DNA of 64,000 nt, from positions 1,779,032 to 1,843,031 of the forward strand of contig NC_061076.1 in assembly GCF_021917145.1 (NCBI RefSeq), in the 5' to 3' direction. Below, in pieces: positions 1-12,691 of this stretch. A model generated the notes under the pieces. The model was not told the DNA's origin, did not search any database, and was given only the letters and a program-made list of their open reading frames with translations. The DNA is from Hypomesus transpacificus (Eukaryota > Chordata > Actinopteri > Osmeriformes > Osmeridae). The first letter of the stretch is position 1; every line of letters begins with the position of its first letter. The position numbers were made by a program, and so were the translations under genes.

Positions 1-45
1 TATGAGAAGGCCGAGGCCAGAGAGAGACTGGATGTTGAGAAATAA
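1..45 (+). CDS. possible last codons of an upstream gene
   Basis: Frame 1 is open from the first base to a TAA at 43-45 and reads as a short, charged, helix-like tail (YEKAEARERLDVEK). It could be the C-terminus of a gene lying mostly outside the window. A 14-codon open stretch is expected by chance about half the time, so this is weak. I do not recognise the gene. Confidence 0.2.
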   Translation, partial: YEKAEARERLDVEK

Positions 46-3000
46 ATTCCTGCCCAAGGGAGCGAAGCTGAGGATGTTGCCCAGAGCAAACACTCTCCCA
101 ATGCCTGCCTGGCGTCTTCCGTACTTACTGTACTGTTTACAGAAAGCGGGAGAAGGGATGGGTGATCTCACACACACAAATACAAACGCAACACACACAC
201 GTGCGCACACACACGTGTGCACAGTCCTTCGCACTCACTTATCTTTTGCAAAACACACACGCTCATGTAGACCAACGCGCGATGCTCCAAAAATATAGAG
301 AGTTGACAAGTTGACGGTTGCAGCGTGAAGCATAGATGGACGAGGATGTTTTTGTAGAGAGAGAGAGACAGTTTTATGAGAAAACTGTTACAAAAAGCAA
401 GTGGAACACTGAACCTGTGAGACAGAATTAATAGCAGTCCTGTTTTGACCAAACAAGCATGACCTTGCACCTCGTAAAAAATGAGAACAGTCAAAGAATA
501 AGAACAAGCAAACAGTCCAAAATGCACACAAACAGCCTAATGGGGAGAAAGGTGTGAGTAAAAGTGACATCATTTTAGGGGTGACTCCTATGCCAGGTGC
601 TGTGCGTCTGAGCAAAGAACACTCTAGTATAAATGTTTAAAGTGGAATTTTATGTTACCGGTTTGAAATATTCCTCATCTGTTCACAAAAACCAGGGACT
701 TTTTCATCAGGCTCTAACAGACGGACATTGTAATCATGTCCATCCAAATACTCAGAGAGCTATTCTTCAGCTCTTTGTAAGGCTCAACGTAAGTTTTCCA
801 TCTCAGTCCTAAACAAGAGGCGCTGGTCCATGGACCTGTGGACTCTTCCAGAAGGAGCCAACTTTTGTCTTCCTCACCAGGTGGTCTTCAGACCCCCTGT
901 TCACCTACAGTAAACATCTAAGTGCACATAAAACATTTCGTAAACAATATGACTATCATCGTCCTGGAAAACGTCTTCTTTTCGTCTCTCTGTATCATAA
1001 CAAGGTGCTATCCAGAACTATGGCTATAAGTTGCTCAGTCGACTGTTACAGCAATGTCAACGTTAAAATACAATGTGGGACTTCTTTAGTCACCACCCCC
1101 ACACCACATAGCTTAGTCTTCAGTAGTTGTAAAGGGAATAACAAACCCCACGGCTGACTCATCTGTGATAAAATGTACCTTCACCACCCACGTTCTACCT
1201 CTGAGTGTCTTCTGTCAACATCAGAGTAGCGTCAATCTTAAAAACATCACACCACAACCACTGCATGCACCTTGTTGAAAACTGAACAACTCTGGTGTGT
1301 GGTCTTGGTTCTGAGATTCTTTCGAGAGAACGTACAGGTGAGGGGAGGAAGAGCGAGGTGGTTCAGACGGTGTTGGCTCCATGACTGAGAGGAAGTGGAA
1401 ACAGGGGTCGTAACGTGTGGACAGACATCTGGACAGCTGCTTCTGTGTGGTCAGAAAACACTGAGAATACTTTGCTCTACTTAACTTACATATTCAAGTA
1501 TGGCTAAGATCCCCAAAGGTCTACAGGCCAAAGCAATCTTTATCCTCTGATTAATACAACCGTTCATATCGTGCGCTCACACACAGAGAGATTCACATGC
1601 ACCAAAACATGCTACATCTGCGGCACTGCCACCACAACAGTGGTCAAATATAAATAATTGCCGGCAACTTCCATCTCGCTAACAGCACCCCATGCCCTCT
1701 GGTTGTGTCTGACAGTCTGGGCCACCTGTGCCCTCTACAGAAGACTGACGGAGCTCCTCCTCTGAATACCAATAATTTGACGCCGTAAACACCTTGATCC
1801 TGGCGATGAACACCTGGCAACATAATGCGCTAGTGCGTCACGTAATCCCAACGCGGGATCACATTCCTGGCACCTTTAGACAAAGCCAGGTTCTGAAATA
1901 TGTTTGTGTTTGTTTCATTCTTTTCGGGCGACACACGCTGCTACCTCGTGAGCTGCTCTGCTCACACAGCTGGAGGTCCTAATATTAGTGCGCTGCCCTG
2001 TGTAGCGTGTCCAAAGGACAGACCACACAGACCACTGAAAACACAAAGACCACCTGACTCCCAGACTCGGCTTGTCTGGGCAGGTGCAAGAGACAGGACG
2101 AACCAGGAACTGTACCAACACATTATTTTTGAAGACTGACGCCCCCTAACTGACACCAAATCAATGCCTGTACTAGAGATGAACTGAGCCCTTGACTAAA
2201 TCGATAGAGACATCACTCTTCAAGGACACAGGGGTCTCAAGACTGACAAAAACAGAGATGAGAGAGGGTCACATTTACTAACAGACCAGTCTTCCCAATC
2301 ACCACGACTGCCAAAGAGAACAGGGAGTCTTGGCTGCTCTAATGATTTATTGTTTCCTGCCTCACAGGTCAGGCAAGCAGCAATGCTACGGTCCACTGAC
2401 AGTAGCAATCAGTGTGGTAAGTACCGAAACTCTAAATCATTGACATATGGAGGCAGTTTATCTGGAAGGGGTTATCTGGAATCGCCTTAACGATTAAGAC
2501 CCTTCTGTCTGCGTGTGGATTCACTGTTCAGATGTGGCGGATGCTAAATGGATACACCACTGCTCTCACAGGATGTCTTGAGTATTGACGTGATTGAGGC
2601 TGTAATGTCTGGGGATACTGTACAGTGAGAGTAGCCATGCTGGTAGCCTCACACAGGTAGACCATACTGGTCTAGTTAGTTTCCATGCACTGGGCAGCAA
2701 ATCTCAACCAAAGTGTTGATCCGTTCTGCTCTGTTAGCTTTGAATTCGGTCATCATATTAAAGTCATTCATTTAAATGGCAAACAAAACAGAAATTAAAT
2801 GGAAACCAAACAGAAAAAGACAGTTGACACTACGCTGCCTTTCCATCTACGATGGACCCTGTTAACCTGTTGACTCGAGAGACAGAGTATGGAAGATTCC
2901 ACTGTAAAGACATGTCCTTCCTTTCGCATTACTTCTGTCTCTCCTCCCTTTTCTCCCCTGCTGACCAACTCAGACAGTGACAATATTGATGGTGGATTCT

Positions 3001-3268
3001 CGGTGTTGAAGGTTTGTTCAAGTGTCTACAGCCCAGGGTTACCCAGCCCAAACCAGACAGGCCCAGTCCCTGTCCAGCACAGACACATAAAAACAGAGGC
3101 AGAGAGACACACATCATATCCTTCAGAATGTGCTTTTATGGGAGGGCCCGGCCCTCGCAGCCTTCTACTCCAAATGTGAAGGCCCGTTGTCTTCAGGGCT
3201 TTTCTTGCTTTTTTTTCTTTTTTACTTCAGGAACGTTTAGGGCAGAGAGATCCTCTAGTCCAGATACT
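46..3268. other. gene-free stretch
   Basis: I see no convincing coding exon here on either strand. The open frames are short, overlap each other on both strands and have no recognisable domain. There is a CA-rich tract at about 168-235. Part of this could be the 3' UTR of a gene ending at position 45, but nothing proves it. Confidence 0.5.
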
Positions 3269-3460
3269 ACATTTACATTTAGTCATTTAGCAGACGCTCT
3301 TATCCAGAGCGACTTACAGTAAGTACAGGGACATTCCCCCGAGGCAAGTAAGGTGAAGTGCCTTGCCCAAGGACACAACGTCATTTGGCTCAGCCGGGAA
3401 TCGAACTGGCGACCTTCAGATTACTAGTCCGATTCCCCACTGCTCAGCCACCTGACTCCC
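3269..3460 (-). repeat. tRNA-derived SINE, copy 1
   Basis: Read on the minus strand it starts with a tRNA-like head (gggagtcaggtggctgagca...), continues through a B-box-like stretch (cagttcgattccc), a body containing tgtccttgggcaaggca, and ends with gataagagcgtctgctaaatgact. The same order is seen at 12120-12309, 26853-27036 and 49723-49890. The 3' end resembles the tail of fish L2-type LINEs. Clear target-site duplications were not seen for this copy. Confidence 0.85.
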
Positions 3461-5172
3461 TAGACAGTAAAAACATATTTAAAAATAATTTAAAAAAATG
3501 TTGCCCTGGAAGAAGAGAAACACTGCAGTGCTCCTTTTTGATTTAAGTTTTGTTTGTTCTTTAGCGAGCCAAGTGCAACTCCTTGCTTTGCTGAATCCTT
3601 TGTGTCCAGGACCGTCCTCTTATACCTGCGTTTGTAGGCTTCCTCTCCATGGCTGTCCTGTGCCATCTTATTCCCCTTCCATCATTCGATTGTTTCCTCC
3701 TGCCTGTACAGCTCGACCTGTACTCTCTGCCACATCTGGGTTAGTACAGCCACCCCATACGATGTTTGTTGTCACCGCTGTCCTAGAATTTCTCATGAAG
3801 GTGTGGCCGTACAAAGCCTCTCTATCTCCCCTCCAACTCAGTGATAGGAGGTGGCAAAACTCAAAGCAAATATCAGATTTGAGCAGATTTTGCACGGATA
3901 ATATATACCAGGCTCTCCTTCGAATGATAAAACTACTTTCTGATCTTATTTTGCGGCCCTAAACTTGATTTGGCACCACAGAAAGAAATGAATGGTTTTG
4001 TACAATCCAAGGGACTGATGCAGACTGATGTTTGAGTTCAGTTCAAGGTTGTATAAATAACAGACAGTCCATTTGACAGATTAAGCGTCCTCATCACATG
4101 CTAAGTCGGTATACTATGTTTTGAGCATGTGGTAATGTTTTGATATACAGTGTACCAAGTTACTGCGACAGATAGGATTTCGCAATAACGGCCCCCACTC
4201 TAAGCGGGTCACTGAGAACTTGAAGCAGGCTGCCATGGCAACGTTGGGGGGAGACTAATTTGATGGGGGGAAAAAAACATGGGTATTGTCAACGGATTCT
4301 GAGAAATGAAGCTCCAAAATGTCTACAAACTATCCTGAAGCAGGCATTCCCAGTGGAGCATGACCTGCTTTGACCCAATCCAACCAGGCACACGCACTCA
4401 CTTACTTCGTGTCGACGCCAACGTGGCACCTACAGCCATCTATCTGTCTCCGTCTTTGTCTTGGGATTGGGAAGACATGCAGTACAAATATGAGTGTGTA
4501 AGTGTGAGTGTGTAAGTGTGTGAGTATGAGTGCCGTGTATGTGCCCTGGGCAGTGTTGAGTCTAGATGTCTGTGAACCTGGGCACTGCATGCCAGGTTTA
4601 CATAAACAGGTGGACGTGGTACAAGAGATCTGTTAAAGGATGGGAAATGGTGTGCATTAGTCAAACTGTCTGGTATGTGTAATGAGCTGGTGTGTGTGTG
4701 TCTTTGTTAAATCTTGATGAGTATACACACACGTACAGTAAGACATGGGCAGTGCCCATAATAACACCGGCCCAGACAGCCCGACTGCCTGCCCAGCTGA
4801 GTGACTAACCCCCGGCCCTGACACACTGACTTCACGCCTGGCGATGGTTGATGTTTGCATTGGATCTGGAAGCTGCTCAGACACAGACAGTTCACGCTCA
4901 ACAAATAGTGTGAAAATGCAGGATTCACATACATTTTTCTTTAAATAAAACAGTCCTAAACACACAGCAGATATGTATGACATACACACACATTACCGTC
5001 AGTATGCCATCATGACATGTCAGTAAACCATGACATGTTTGAAATAGGGTTTTGCTGTAAATTGTAATAAAACGTGTTTTTTTGTGGGGGGTTTTCAGTG
5101 TTACACAGCACTTTTCTAGTCGTTAATGCTAGTGTGTGTGACCTAATGAGAGACAAATAAAGAAATACAGTA

Positions 5173-5207
<35 letters not shown>

Positions 5208-6384
5208 GAGAGAGAGAGATAGAGAGAGAGAGAGTTGTGTAGTGGGGCAGTCATACGGAGCTCGACAGCACGTCTTGTGGCGACATAGTAAGAGCTATTC
5301 CTGAACAGTAATACAGTCCAACTGGAATTAATTCAAGTCAGAGACATAAGTTATTTAAAGGGACAAGCAGTCCAGTAACTAGCAGATACACTTATCAGCC
5401 ATGACTATGTAAACAGAACTAGGAGTCATGTTTTACAGTGGCTTTGGCTTACACAAGCCTATGATTCAGAAACCTTTTTTTTTTTTTTTTTTACTACTTG
5501 ATGTCACTTTGTTTTAGAAAGTTGTTTCATTTACAGCAACCATACTCATAAAGCTTTTCCTAAAATCACACAGGCTAAACTAAAACTGCAGAATTATCAA
5601 TGAGTCTTCCGCTTTCTCTGCTTTCGTCGAACACATTTCGCCTGCCTTTGCACTTGACCAAATATAAACTTCATGATTCTTGGCAGAGCGACAAACAGCA
5701 GTGGGGAGGAGCCTCAGGGCAGTTCAGTTCAGGACAGACTGAAGGACAAACACACTGAAAGGTGGAGAAAGAGAAAGCAACAGGAAGAAAGGCCTAAAAA
5801 GTAATAATCAACAGAGGTTATTACTTATTAAAAACCTGCTTGAATCTAGGACGGTAAGTTTGCATTTTGATTATTTCATACAATTTTATGAGAACTGAAT
5901 TATTACCATGCCTTTTCTTGCATATCACCTTTAACAGACCTAGGCCTCCAACTCAACCTCTTGTTTTTTGGGCTTAAATGTCTTTTATTATACTGTATTC
6001 GACATGTTTTGACTATTTTTTCAGTCTGAAAGGTTTGAATGACATATGCACAGCCAGTTTTAGAATGGCAGTGAGGTGACTCGTCTTGTTATTTATGAAG
6101 AACCTGGTGTACGTGACGTTTATGGTGAAGCAGAGTGCCCGAGTGGACACCCTCGACATGGAGATAAGGAAGGGGCTTGAGATCATAAATCATTTAAGTT
6201 TCCTAGCCTTTGTGATATGGCAAGAGGATGTTACAGAGTTTCAAATCATTTCAGCTTTGCAAGTGGGACCAAAAAATAAAAATAAATAAATGGCAACTGA
6301 GCATATATCTTTCTCACACTCTTTGTCACTGGAACACACGCCAAACTAACACGCTTCATCTTTCATGTACTCTTTTTCAAGATA
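3461..6384. other. gene-free stretch with cox6a 5' UTR exon near its end
   Basis: There is no convincing coding exon between the SINE and the cox6a2-like start. It contains TG/TA-rich patches near 4490-4700, a GA microsatellite at 5172-5234 and a T-run at about 5476-5492. A good splice donor (aggacg/gtaagt, about 5850) followed by the acceptor ttctttttcaag just before 6381 suggests that roughly 5700-5850 is a non-coding first exon of the cox6a2-like gene. A TATA-like atataaa lies near 5660. Confidence 0.45.
5172..5234. repeat. (GA)n microsatellite
   Basis: An almost pure GA dinucleotide run of about 60 bp with one ggg and one gat interruption. Confidence 0.95.
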
Positions 6385-6942
6385 ATGGCTCTGTCTCCTA
6401 CCGCAATGGTGGCCCGACGGGTGATTGCAGCCGCATCAGAGGGAGGTCATGAGCAATCAGGTGGGTCTGTCTTCCTCATTCTCAGTCATATAGAACGTAT
6501 CTCTGTCGCTAAATCGTGGTGAGTTTGATCGTTGTGATCTGATAAAGTGTCAAATCTCACAGCAAAGACCTGGAAGATCCTGAGCTTTGTGTTGGCCTTG
6601 CCCGGTGTGGCGGTCTGCATGGCCAACGTCTATATGAAGACACAGGGACACACCCACGAGAATCCTGAGTTTGTCCCTTACCCACACCTTCGCATCCGCA
6701 CCAAGGTGAGACACAAGCCACAGGGGGTCATTCCACGGCTAGAACTTAACTGTATATGTTTAACATTCATCGACTGTACATTTTACAGTTTAGTGTCAAA
6801 TGCCTTTGTTGGTTAAACTGTTGACTCCATTTCTTTGTCTCCTCTCCATCAGGCATGGCCTTGGGGTGATGGAAACCATTCTCTATTCCACAACGCTCAC
6901 ACAAATGCTCTTCCTACTGGTTTTGAGGGCTCCGACCACTGA
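6385..6942 (+). CDS. cox6a2: cytochrome c oxidase subunit 6A (muscle type likely)
   Basis: This is a nuclear-encoded accessory subunit of respiratory complex IV in the mitochondrial inner membrane. Three coding exons were read: 6385-6460, 6563-6705 and 6853-6942, with GT-AG junctions in frame, giving about 102 residues as usual for the family. The N-terminus is basic and Ala-rich (RRVIAAAS), fitting a mitochondrial presequence. The single membrane helix is [21 protein letters not shown]. It is followed by the family signatures [12 protein letters not shown] and [12 protein letters not shown], with the end PTGFEGSDH. The 6a2 (heart/muscle) choice over 6a1 rests mainly on its neighbour armc5, since human COX6A2 also lies near ARMC5; the sequence alone does not decide it. 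An aataaa lies at 7053-7058. Confidence 0.93.
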
Positions 6943-7052
6943 AAGGACCTATACAGGACTGTGTTCCCTGTACTGTTTGCAACGTGCCTTGCTTGATAAC
7001 ACTGAGCCTGGGGCCAATAATCGCCTACAGTATGGTGTTCTCTGTCTGATGT

Positions 7053-7058
7053 AATAAA
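7053..7058 (+). other. polyadenylation signal of cox6a2-like gene
   Basis: An aataaa hexamer about 110 bp after the cox6a stop codon on the same strand. Confidence 0.6.
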
Positions 7059-7937
7059 ATGGAGTTTATCTTACTTACTACTTGATGCTATGAGTGCCAT
7101 TTCATTTGTGCATGTCTGATTACCTGAAATCAATGACCACTGTGTTGGTCAAATATCCTGCCACAGACAAAATAAGGTAAATACACTTGAAATTGACTGG
7201 GTCTAGATTTGGATCAGCACCTCAGAAGAAAGTAACTAAATGTGACATGAAACTAGCTTTCATAGTAGCAGAAAACGTAGCCAAAATTCAGATGGTGTTA
7301 AGATAGTATCAAAGACAGACGTATTATAGTAATGAAACTGCATTAATGTTACCAAACATTTATTTCGGTGTGTGAATTCACATTAAGGTGAAATCTATAT
7401 CTCTGAAACAGCTAGCAGCTTTTAGAACCCTTTATTTACAGCATTCACCAAATGGCACTCAGTCCATCCCTGATTGTTTCAGTCATCCAAGCTTGTTATT
7501 CGTCTTCTTGACTACTTCATGATGTATCTACATTTCAAATTCTGAAGAAAAATAATAACGGAAAACATTTTCTAAATTAAATGTCATTAGCATATTACAT
7601 GAAAATACTTTCAATAAATTATAATATAGTAATTTATAACCATTTGTTACATTTTACATTGTGTGCTCACTGGGCAACTATCATTTTACATGGCAGCTAG
7701 ATCCTTTGAAATTTATACGTAAATGCTGGATTCTAACGACCAATTCATTTGTAGACATCAATGCTATCAATGCAAAAAAAATTCTTGACTGAAAAAAAAG
7801 TTACGAAATTTAACGCTTGTTTTTCTCTTTCAGTCACTTCACACCATCTCTTTCAGCCTCTCCATCCTAAACAAGCTCCCCCCCCTCCCCCACTACGTTC
7901 GTTAACAAACTCCACGGCCTCCATCCTCTCCTCCCTC
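7059..7937. other. convergent intergenic region
   Basis: AT-rich DNA between the ends of the cox6a2-like gene (+) and armc5 (-). It should hold the 3' UTR of armc5. No other gene or repeat was recognised. Confidence 0.5.
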
Positions 7938-10900
7938 TCAGCTCAGTGCCGTTGTGGCCAGGCTTACTAGGTCCTGTTTCAGACGGTCTGTACAGTATGC
8001 CTCTGTGGTCAGTCTGCAGAGGCAGTCTCCAGCCCAGGAGGAGGGAAAGGGCTGTAGGGAGCCCTGGGACCCCAGCAGCACAGACAGACAGGCCCTGCCC
8101 AGCCTGGGGTAACTATAGACCTGGGAGAAACAGTATATCTGAGGAAGGAAGGCTCCCAGGACACCGCGCCTATGGACGGCTTTAGAACAAGAAGAGTCCC
8201 ATGTTGAATTTGTGTCATGTTGCAGATGTCCTTCAGAGGGCGTTGATGTGAGCTTTGATCCTGTAGGGGGCGATGTTTTGCCAATTATTGACCTGGGGTT
8301 TGATCTTGGGGTTTGGTTGACGATCGAGGAGATTGTCTCTATGTCTGAGATTATATTTGATATAACTTTGGCTTTTGGTCTTCGTACAGAGGCAGGTTTC
8401 AGTTCGCCCTCTGTCTGTGAAGGAAAACAGAATCCAGAGACATGTAGCTTATCCACTTGCCCGACTGTCCACGGTTTGGTCTGGGACTTGACGTGGACCT
8501 TAGAACCACTCAGATCCAGCCCAGATGTGCGTTCTACCAAGCACTTATCAGCGGACTCCCTCTCTGGTCCATTTTGGTCCATATTAGAAGACGCTTTCTT
8601 TCCAGCCTCTTTAGAGAGAGGTGCAGTGCAGCCAGGAGACAGGAGAACGGCGACACACATATCCTCCACCTCCCTCTGCAGCTCAGTCACTAAAAAACGG
8701 CACGCTCCAATCATCACCTCTGCCAAAGGCGTCTTCTGGAACCCCAGGTCCTCCACCGAGTTCCCCTCAGACCCCCGTCTACACATATCTATCCCCTCAC
8801 TGGCCAATGATCCCAAAACCCTGCAGTGTCCCGTCCCGGCCTTCCCCTCCCGTTCGTCTGCGTTCTCCACGGCAGCGTTCAGACGGCAGCCGTGCAGGTA
8901 GTGAAGCACCGGCAGCAGCATTCCCCTGGTGACGTCCTTGATAGGAATGGCCTCCGCGGAGCCGCCAGCTGCTTCCCCAAAGCCCCCCCTCAGCAGAGCC
9001 CTGAAGTACTCGGACCCAACGTCAGCTCCCTCGGCTCCGGACACGACCTCGCGATTGGCTGAGACCCGGGTCCCGTCATCAAGCAGGAAGAGAAGGTCAC
9101 AGGTGTAGTCTTCATAAGGGCACGAGGTGGCTAACCGGGGCTTTTTTAAAGGAGGGGGTGAATTTTCGACCGTTTCGTAGACTGATGGAGTCTTGGTCGT
9201 TTGTTGGTGTGTTATGGTTTGGGGCTGATGTGGTTTGGGGCAAATGATAAGGCTGGAGAGGCAACCAGTCAGCAAGGAAAAGTAGAGGGAGTTGAGCTTG
9301 GAGGCGGAGAACTCTTGAGGTGGATTGAGCCAATCTAAAAGAAATCTTCTACACTCATTGGTTTGGCTGTGCCCCTCTGCACCACTGTCCTCTGGGCACC
9401 CCATGGGTTCCAGAGCCAGAATAAGACCTCCGTTGTCCAGCAATAGCTTCTTTAACAGGACCTTGTTACTGAGGAGGAACAAAACGTTATTCTTTTATAC
9501 CTGATTGAAATAATTGCGTTTCAGAGCATTACAGTGGATCGGGAGTAGGTATGAAACTTTACTCTCTGACTCACCTGTTTATAAGAGGCAGAGACAGAGC
9601 ACAGTTCAGCTTGTCTGACTCAGAGCCAGACAACATGACATGGGAGAGGACTCCAGATCCAAACCCAGACTCACACTGGACACGAATATTACTGAGCAGA
9701 GTCAGACCTGTAGAAAGACATAATTGTACACTCTAAATCCAACCACCAAAAAAAACATCACAACAATGGCAACATACAAAAATGAAACTTACCAAGCTGT
9801 TTAACCTTTGCTTTTACTCTGTCTGTCTGCCTCTCTCCTTTGTCTTCCTTTCTCTCCATGCCTCTTTGGCAGAGATAGTGGCGAATCAAAGCAACTGACC
9901 CAGTCCTGACCAGCGCCTGCAGGCAGTTTGGGTTGCAGCTAAGTCTGCACAGCAAGCGGAAGCACCTACCACTGGGGTCCTGATGTTGGCTGAGGTAAAA
10001 TAGCAGGCCAGAGATAATGCCCGAGTTGACCAGAGCAGAGCTGGGGTCTGTGGCGTGGGAGAAGCGTGAGAGCAGAAGCAGGATGGGGGACTCGGGGGCC
10101 CAGGGTTCAGGGTGGTAGGGGTGGTGGAATGCCAGCGTGCGTGGTACCGAGGGAGGGGTGTCAAGAGGAACCACATTCGAGCAAACAGCTGTTTGAACAC
10201 GAGGCCTCTTCCTCGGAGGAGAGGAGAACTTGGATGGGGAGAGAAGGGCGTGAGGTGTCTTACTAGGGGAGGAGAGAGAGACAGAAGAGGGCTGGTGATT
10301 GGGGGCGGAGAGAGCTGCATCTTTACAAAGAGATTGCTGGTGGAGCGGAGCCACAGAGTTGACCGAGGTAGAGGAAGTGACTTTAAACAGGGTAGCAGCT
10401 CTGGGGGAGGTAGATGGAAGAGACAGGGAAGGCGATGAGCACTTGGAAGAGGAAGGACCATCAGAGGAAGGGCTTGGGGAAGATGAGGAAGGGGTATGAA
10501 GGCTTCCCCAGTCCCCTTCCACACACCCAGCAGACTCGGGAAGATCCCCCTCGGATGTGATCAGACCCTCAGTCACCAGCCAAGACCTGGGTAAACAAAC
10601 ATTTGAAAAGTTTAGCTTTGGGTAGTGGTAAAAAATACAAAACGAAACACATTTCCACAAAAATGTAAAACCCTTGACTCAATATGATAATACACAATAA
10701 TAGTATATTCTACTGTACCTCAGACTTAGAAAGCTGGATGAACCAAGACCCTGATCCTTCCCCGGTTCCTCTTTCCTGTTTCCTTCTGGTGGGAAGTCAA
10801 ATGAATCGAAACAAGATGAAGAGAGAAGCTCTGATACAGACATAGTTGAGGTCAGGCTCACATCCATCTTTCCAGTAGAAAACTCTTCCCCTTTAGCCAA

Positions 10901-12691
10901 CTCTACTAGTCGGGCAACAAGCAAAGGAACCAGTCCCAGTTCCTGCAACTGTTCAAGTGCAGATTCATCATAGACAAAGTCAACAAGCGCCGAAATAGCC
11001 AATCGTGAAAGAGGGTGACTCCGGTGGGCATCCAAGAAGCCAATCAGCACCTCCAAACCACCACTTTCTTTCACCTTGGCACGGTTCACAGCCTCTTTGC
11101 AGCACAGACAGAGGGCTTTTAAGAAAACTCCAGATTTCAAGGCATCCTTTTTCACCTCCTCCGTAAACTTCTGAATGGCCCCGAGAGACCCTACTAGGGG
11201 ACGTAGGCATCCTTGAGAACACAAGTTGGCCAGGGTTTTCAAAGCAAACTCCTCAAAATGTGTCCCAGCCTCACCCGACGCCATGACTCCGAGTTGAGCA
11301 AGGACCCCAGAACGTGAGACTTCCCTGGCACATTCCATCCCACAGCCCCTCGTTAGCTCGTGGAGAGCTCGGAGGGCTGACTTCCTCAGCCCAAGGGGGT
11401 ATTCTGGGGCAATGAGCGGGGCAAGAGCAGACAAGGTGCCCTGGGTGAGCAGCAGGAGGCGGTTAGCGGGCGTGTCAGATAGATATAGAAGCGTGCGGGC
11501 AGCAGATTGGGCGCACTCCATTTTGGGGCAAGGGGCTTTGCTTGGATCAGCTGAGGGAGAGGAAGGGGCAGATGAGAGGGACACACAGAGTAGAAGGAGA
11601 GGAACGCCACCTGTGTGAGAGAAAATATCATTCATTAAAAATAAAAACTCTTCCGGAGTGTTCCTCTTAATAGTATCATCAGTACAATAACATCAACTGT
11701 CAAATGTGGCACACAGGCCTCAAAATATAAACACCACGCGATAATGTAGGAAGACAGACACTTGTCATGAGACTTGCCTTCAGAATGGATGAGGGTTGAG
11801 CTTTCTGGATCCATGGCCAGGTTCCCCAAAGCTCTGGCCGCCCTGTTCTGGACCGTCACCACAGCAACATTTCTCTTCAAAATATCCACTACGAAAAACA
11901 GAGTACAGTTTCAGCAATGAACGACATATCACGAGTATTGATGAATGTGATTATTTATTATAAATAACCCGTCACTTACCTACAACTGATATTCCACCTA
12001 GCTTCCGTACCTGCAGAGGTGGAAAAGGTAGAAGGGATAAGATATCCAATTAAATCATTTCTTGTTCAGTTCTTTCATATTTAAAGCTTACGTATAGATC
12101 TTTCATCTTTAAAGCTTACATTTAGTCATTTAGCAGACGCTCTTATCCAGAGCGACTTACAGTAAGTACAGGGACATTCCCCCCCCAAGGCAAGTAGGGT
12201 AAAGTGCCTTGCCCAAAGACACAACGTCATTTGGTACAGCGGGGAATCGATCTGGCAACCTTCAGATTACTAGCCCAACTCCCTTACCGCCCAGCCATCT
12301 GACTACCTGAGCTTACCACAAACCGCGTCTCCCTCTCGGTGCAGCAGTTGGCCAGGATACTGAGCGCCAAGTCCAGGGTCTTCCTCGAACATTTAGGATC
12401 CTTGATCAGGTTTAGAAGGGGCTTGAGTCCCCCTTTAAGTCTAAATCTGATGATCCCACTGCCACTTCCTTTGATGTGCTGTGTGCGGATGGCCACCAGC
12501 GATCGCCACTGCCTGGCTTTGGTCTTGGTGTCTGTCTCTCTGCCACCACCTGTGTCTTGCTCAGTCATGACTTTTGTTTGGTCCTCAGTTGCTGGTCCAG
12601 GTTTTGAGAGTTGAGATAGGCACCATGTAAGTGACGATTCAGGCAAAGATGAAGATGGTTCTTTCAAGGTGCTTTTTTCAGTTGCTTCCAT
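7938..12691 (-). CDS. armc5: armadillo repeat-containing protein 5
   Basis: ARMC5 is an ARM-repeat and BTB protein. In mammals it is a CUL3 ubiquitin-ligase adaptor acting on RNA polymerase II subunit RPB1, and a tumour suppressor of the adrenal cortex. Seven exons were read: 12317-12691, 11980-12010, 11778-11888, 10719-11610, 9793-10586, 9575-9707 and 7938-9468. The joined length is 3867 nt, a multiple of three, predicting about 1288 residues; that is longer than the mammalian protein because of Ser/Pro-rich linkers in exon 5 and inside exon 7. ARM repeats occupy exons 1-4 (for example GGLKPLLNLI, ENRAARALGNLAM-like VQNRAARALGNLAM, SGGLEVLIGFL). The BTB domain lies in the last exon (YTCDLLFLLDDG, then GMLLPVLHYLHGC). 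Intron 3 begins with GC (gcaagt) rather than GT. Intron 1 carries a SINE that abuts the exon 1 donor. Confidence 0.93.
12113..12316 (-). repeat. tRNA-derived SINE, copy 2, in armc5 intron 1
   Basis: The SINE body is 12120-12309 in minus orientation. It is flanked by the 7-bp direct repeat agcttac (12113-12119 and 12310-12316), which is a plausible target-site duplication. On the minus strand the repeat reads gtaagct, and the 12310-12316 copy includes the splice donor of armc5 exon 1. The element was therefore inserted essentially at the donor. Confidence 0.85.

Noticed and set aside
2-298. 98-codon plus-strand frame at the left edge
   Set aside because: Its second half is a CA-rich tract, and no domain or splice support is visible.
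8212-8901. 229-codon plus-strand open frame
   Set aside because: It is the antisense shadow of the last armc5 exon, which has clear BTB homology on the other strand.
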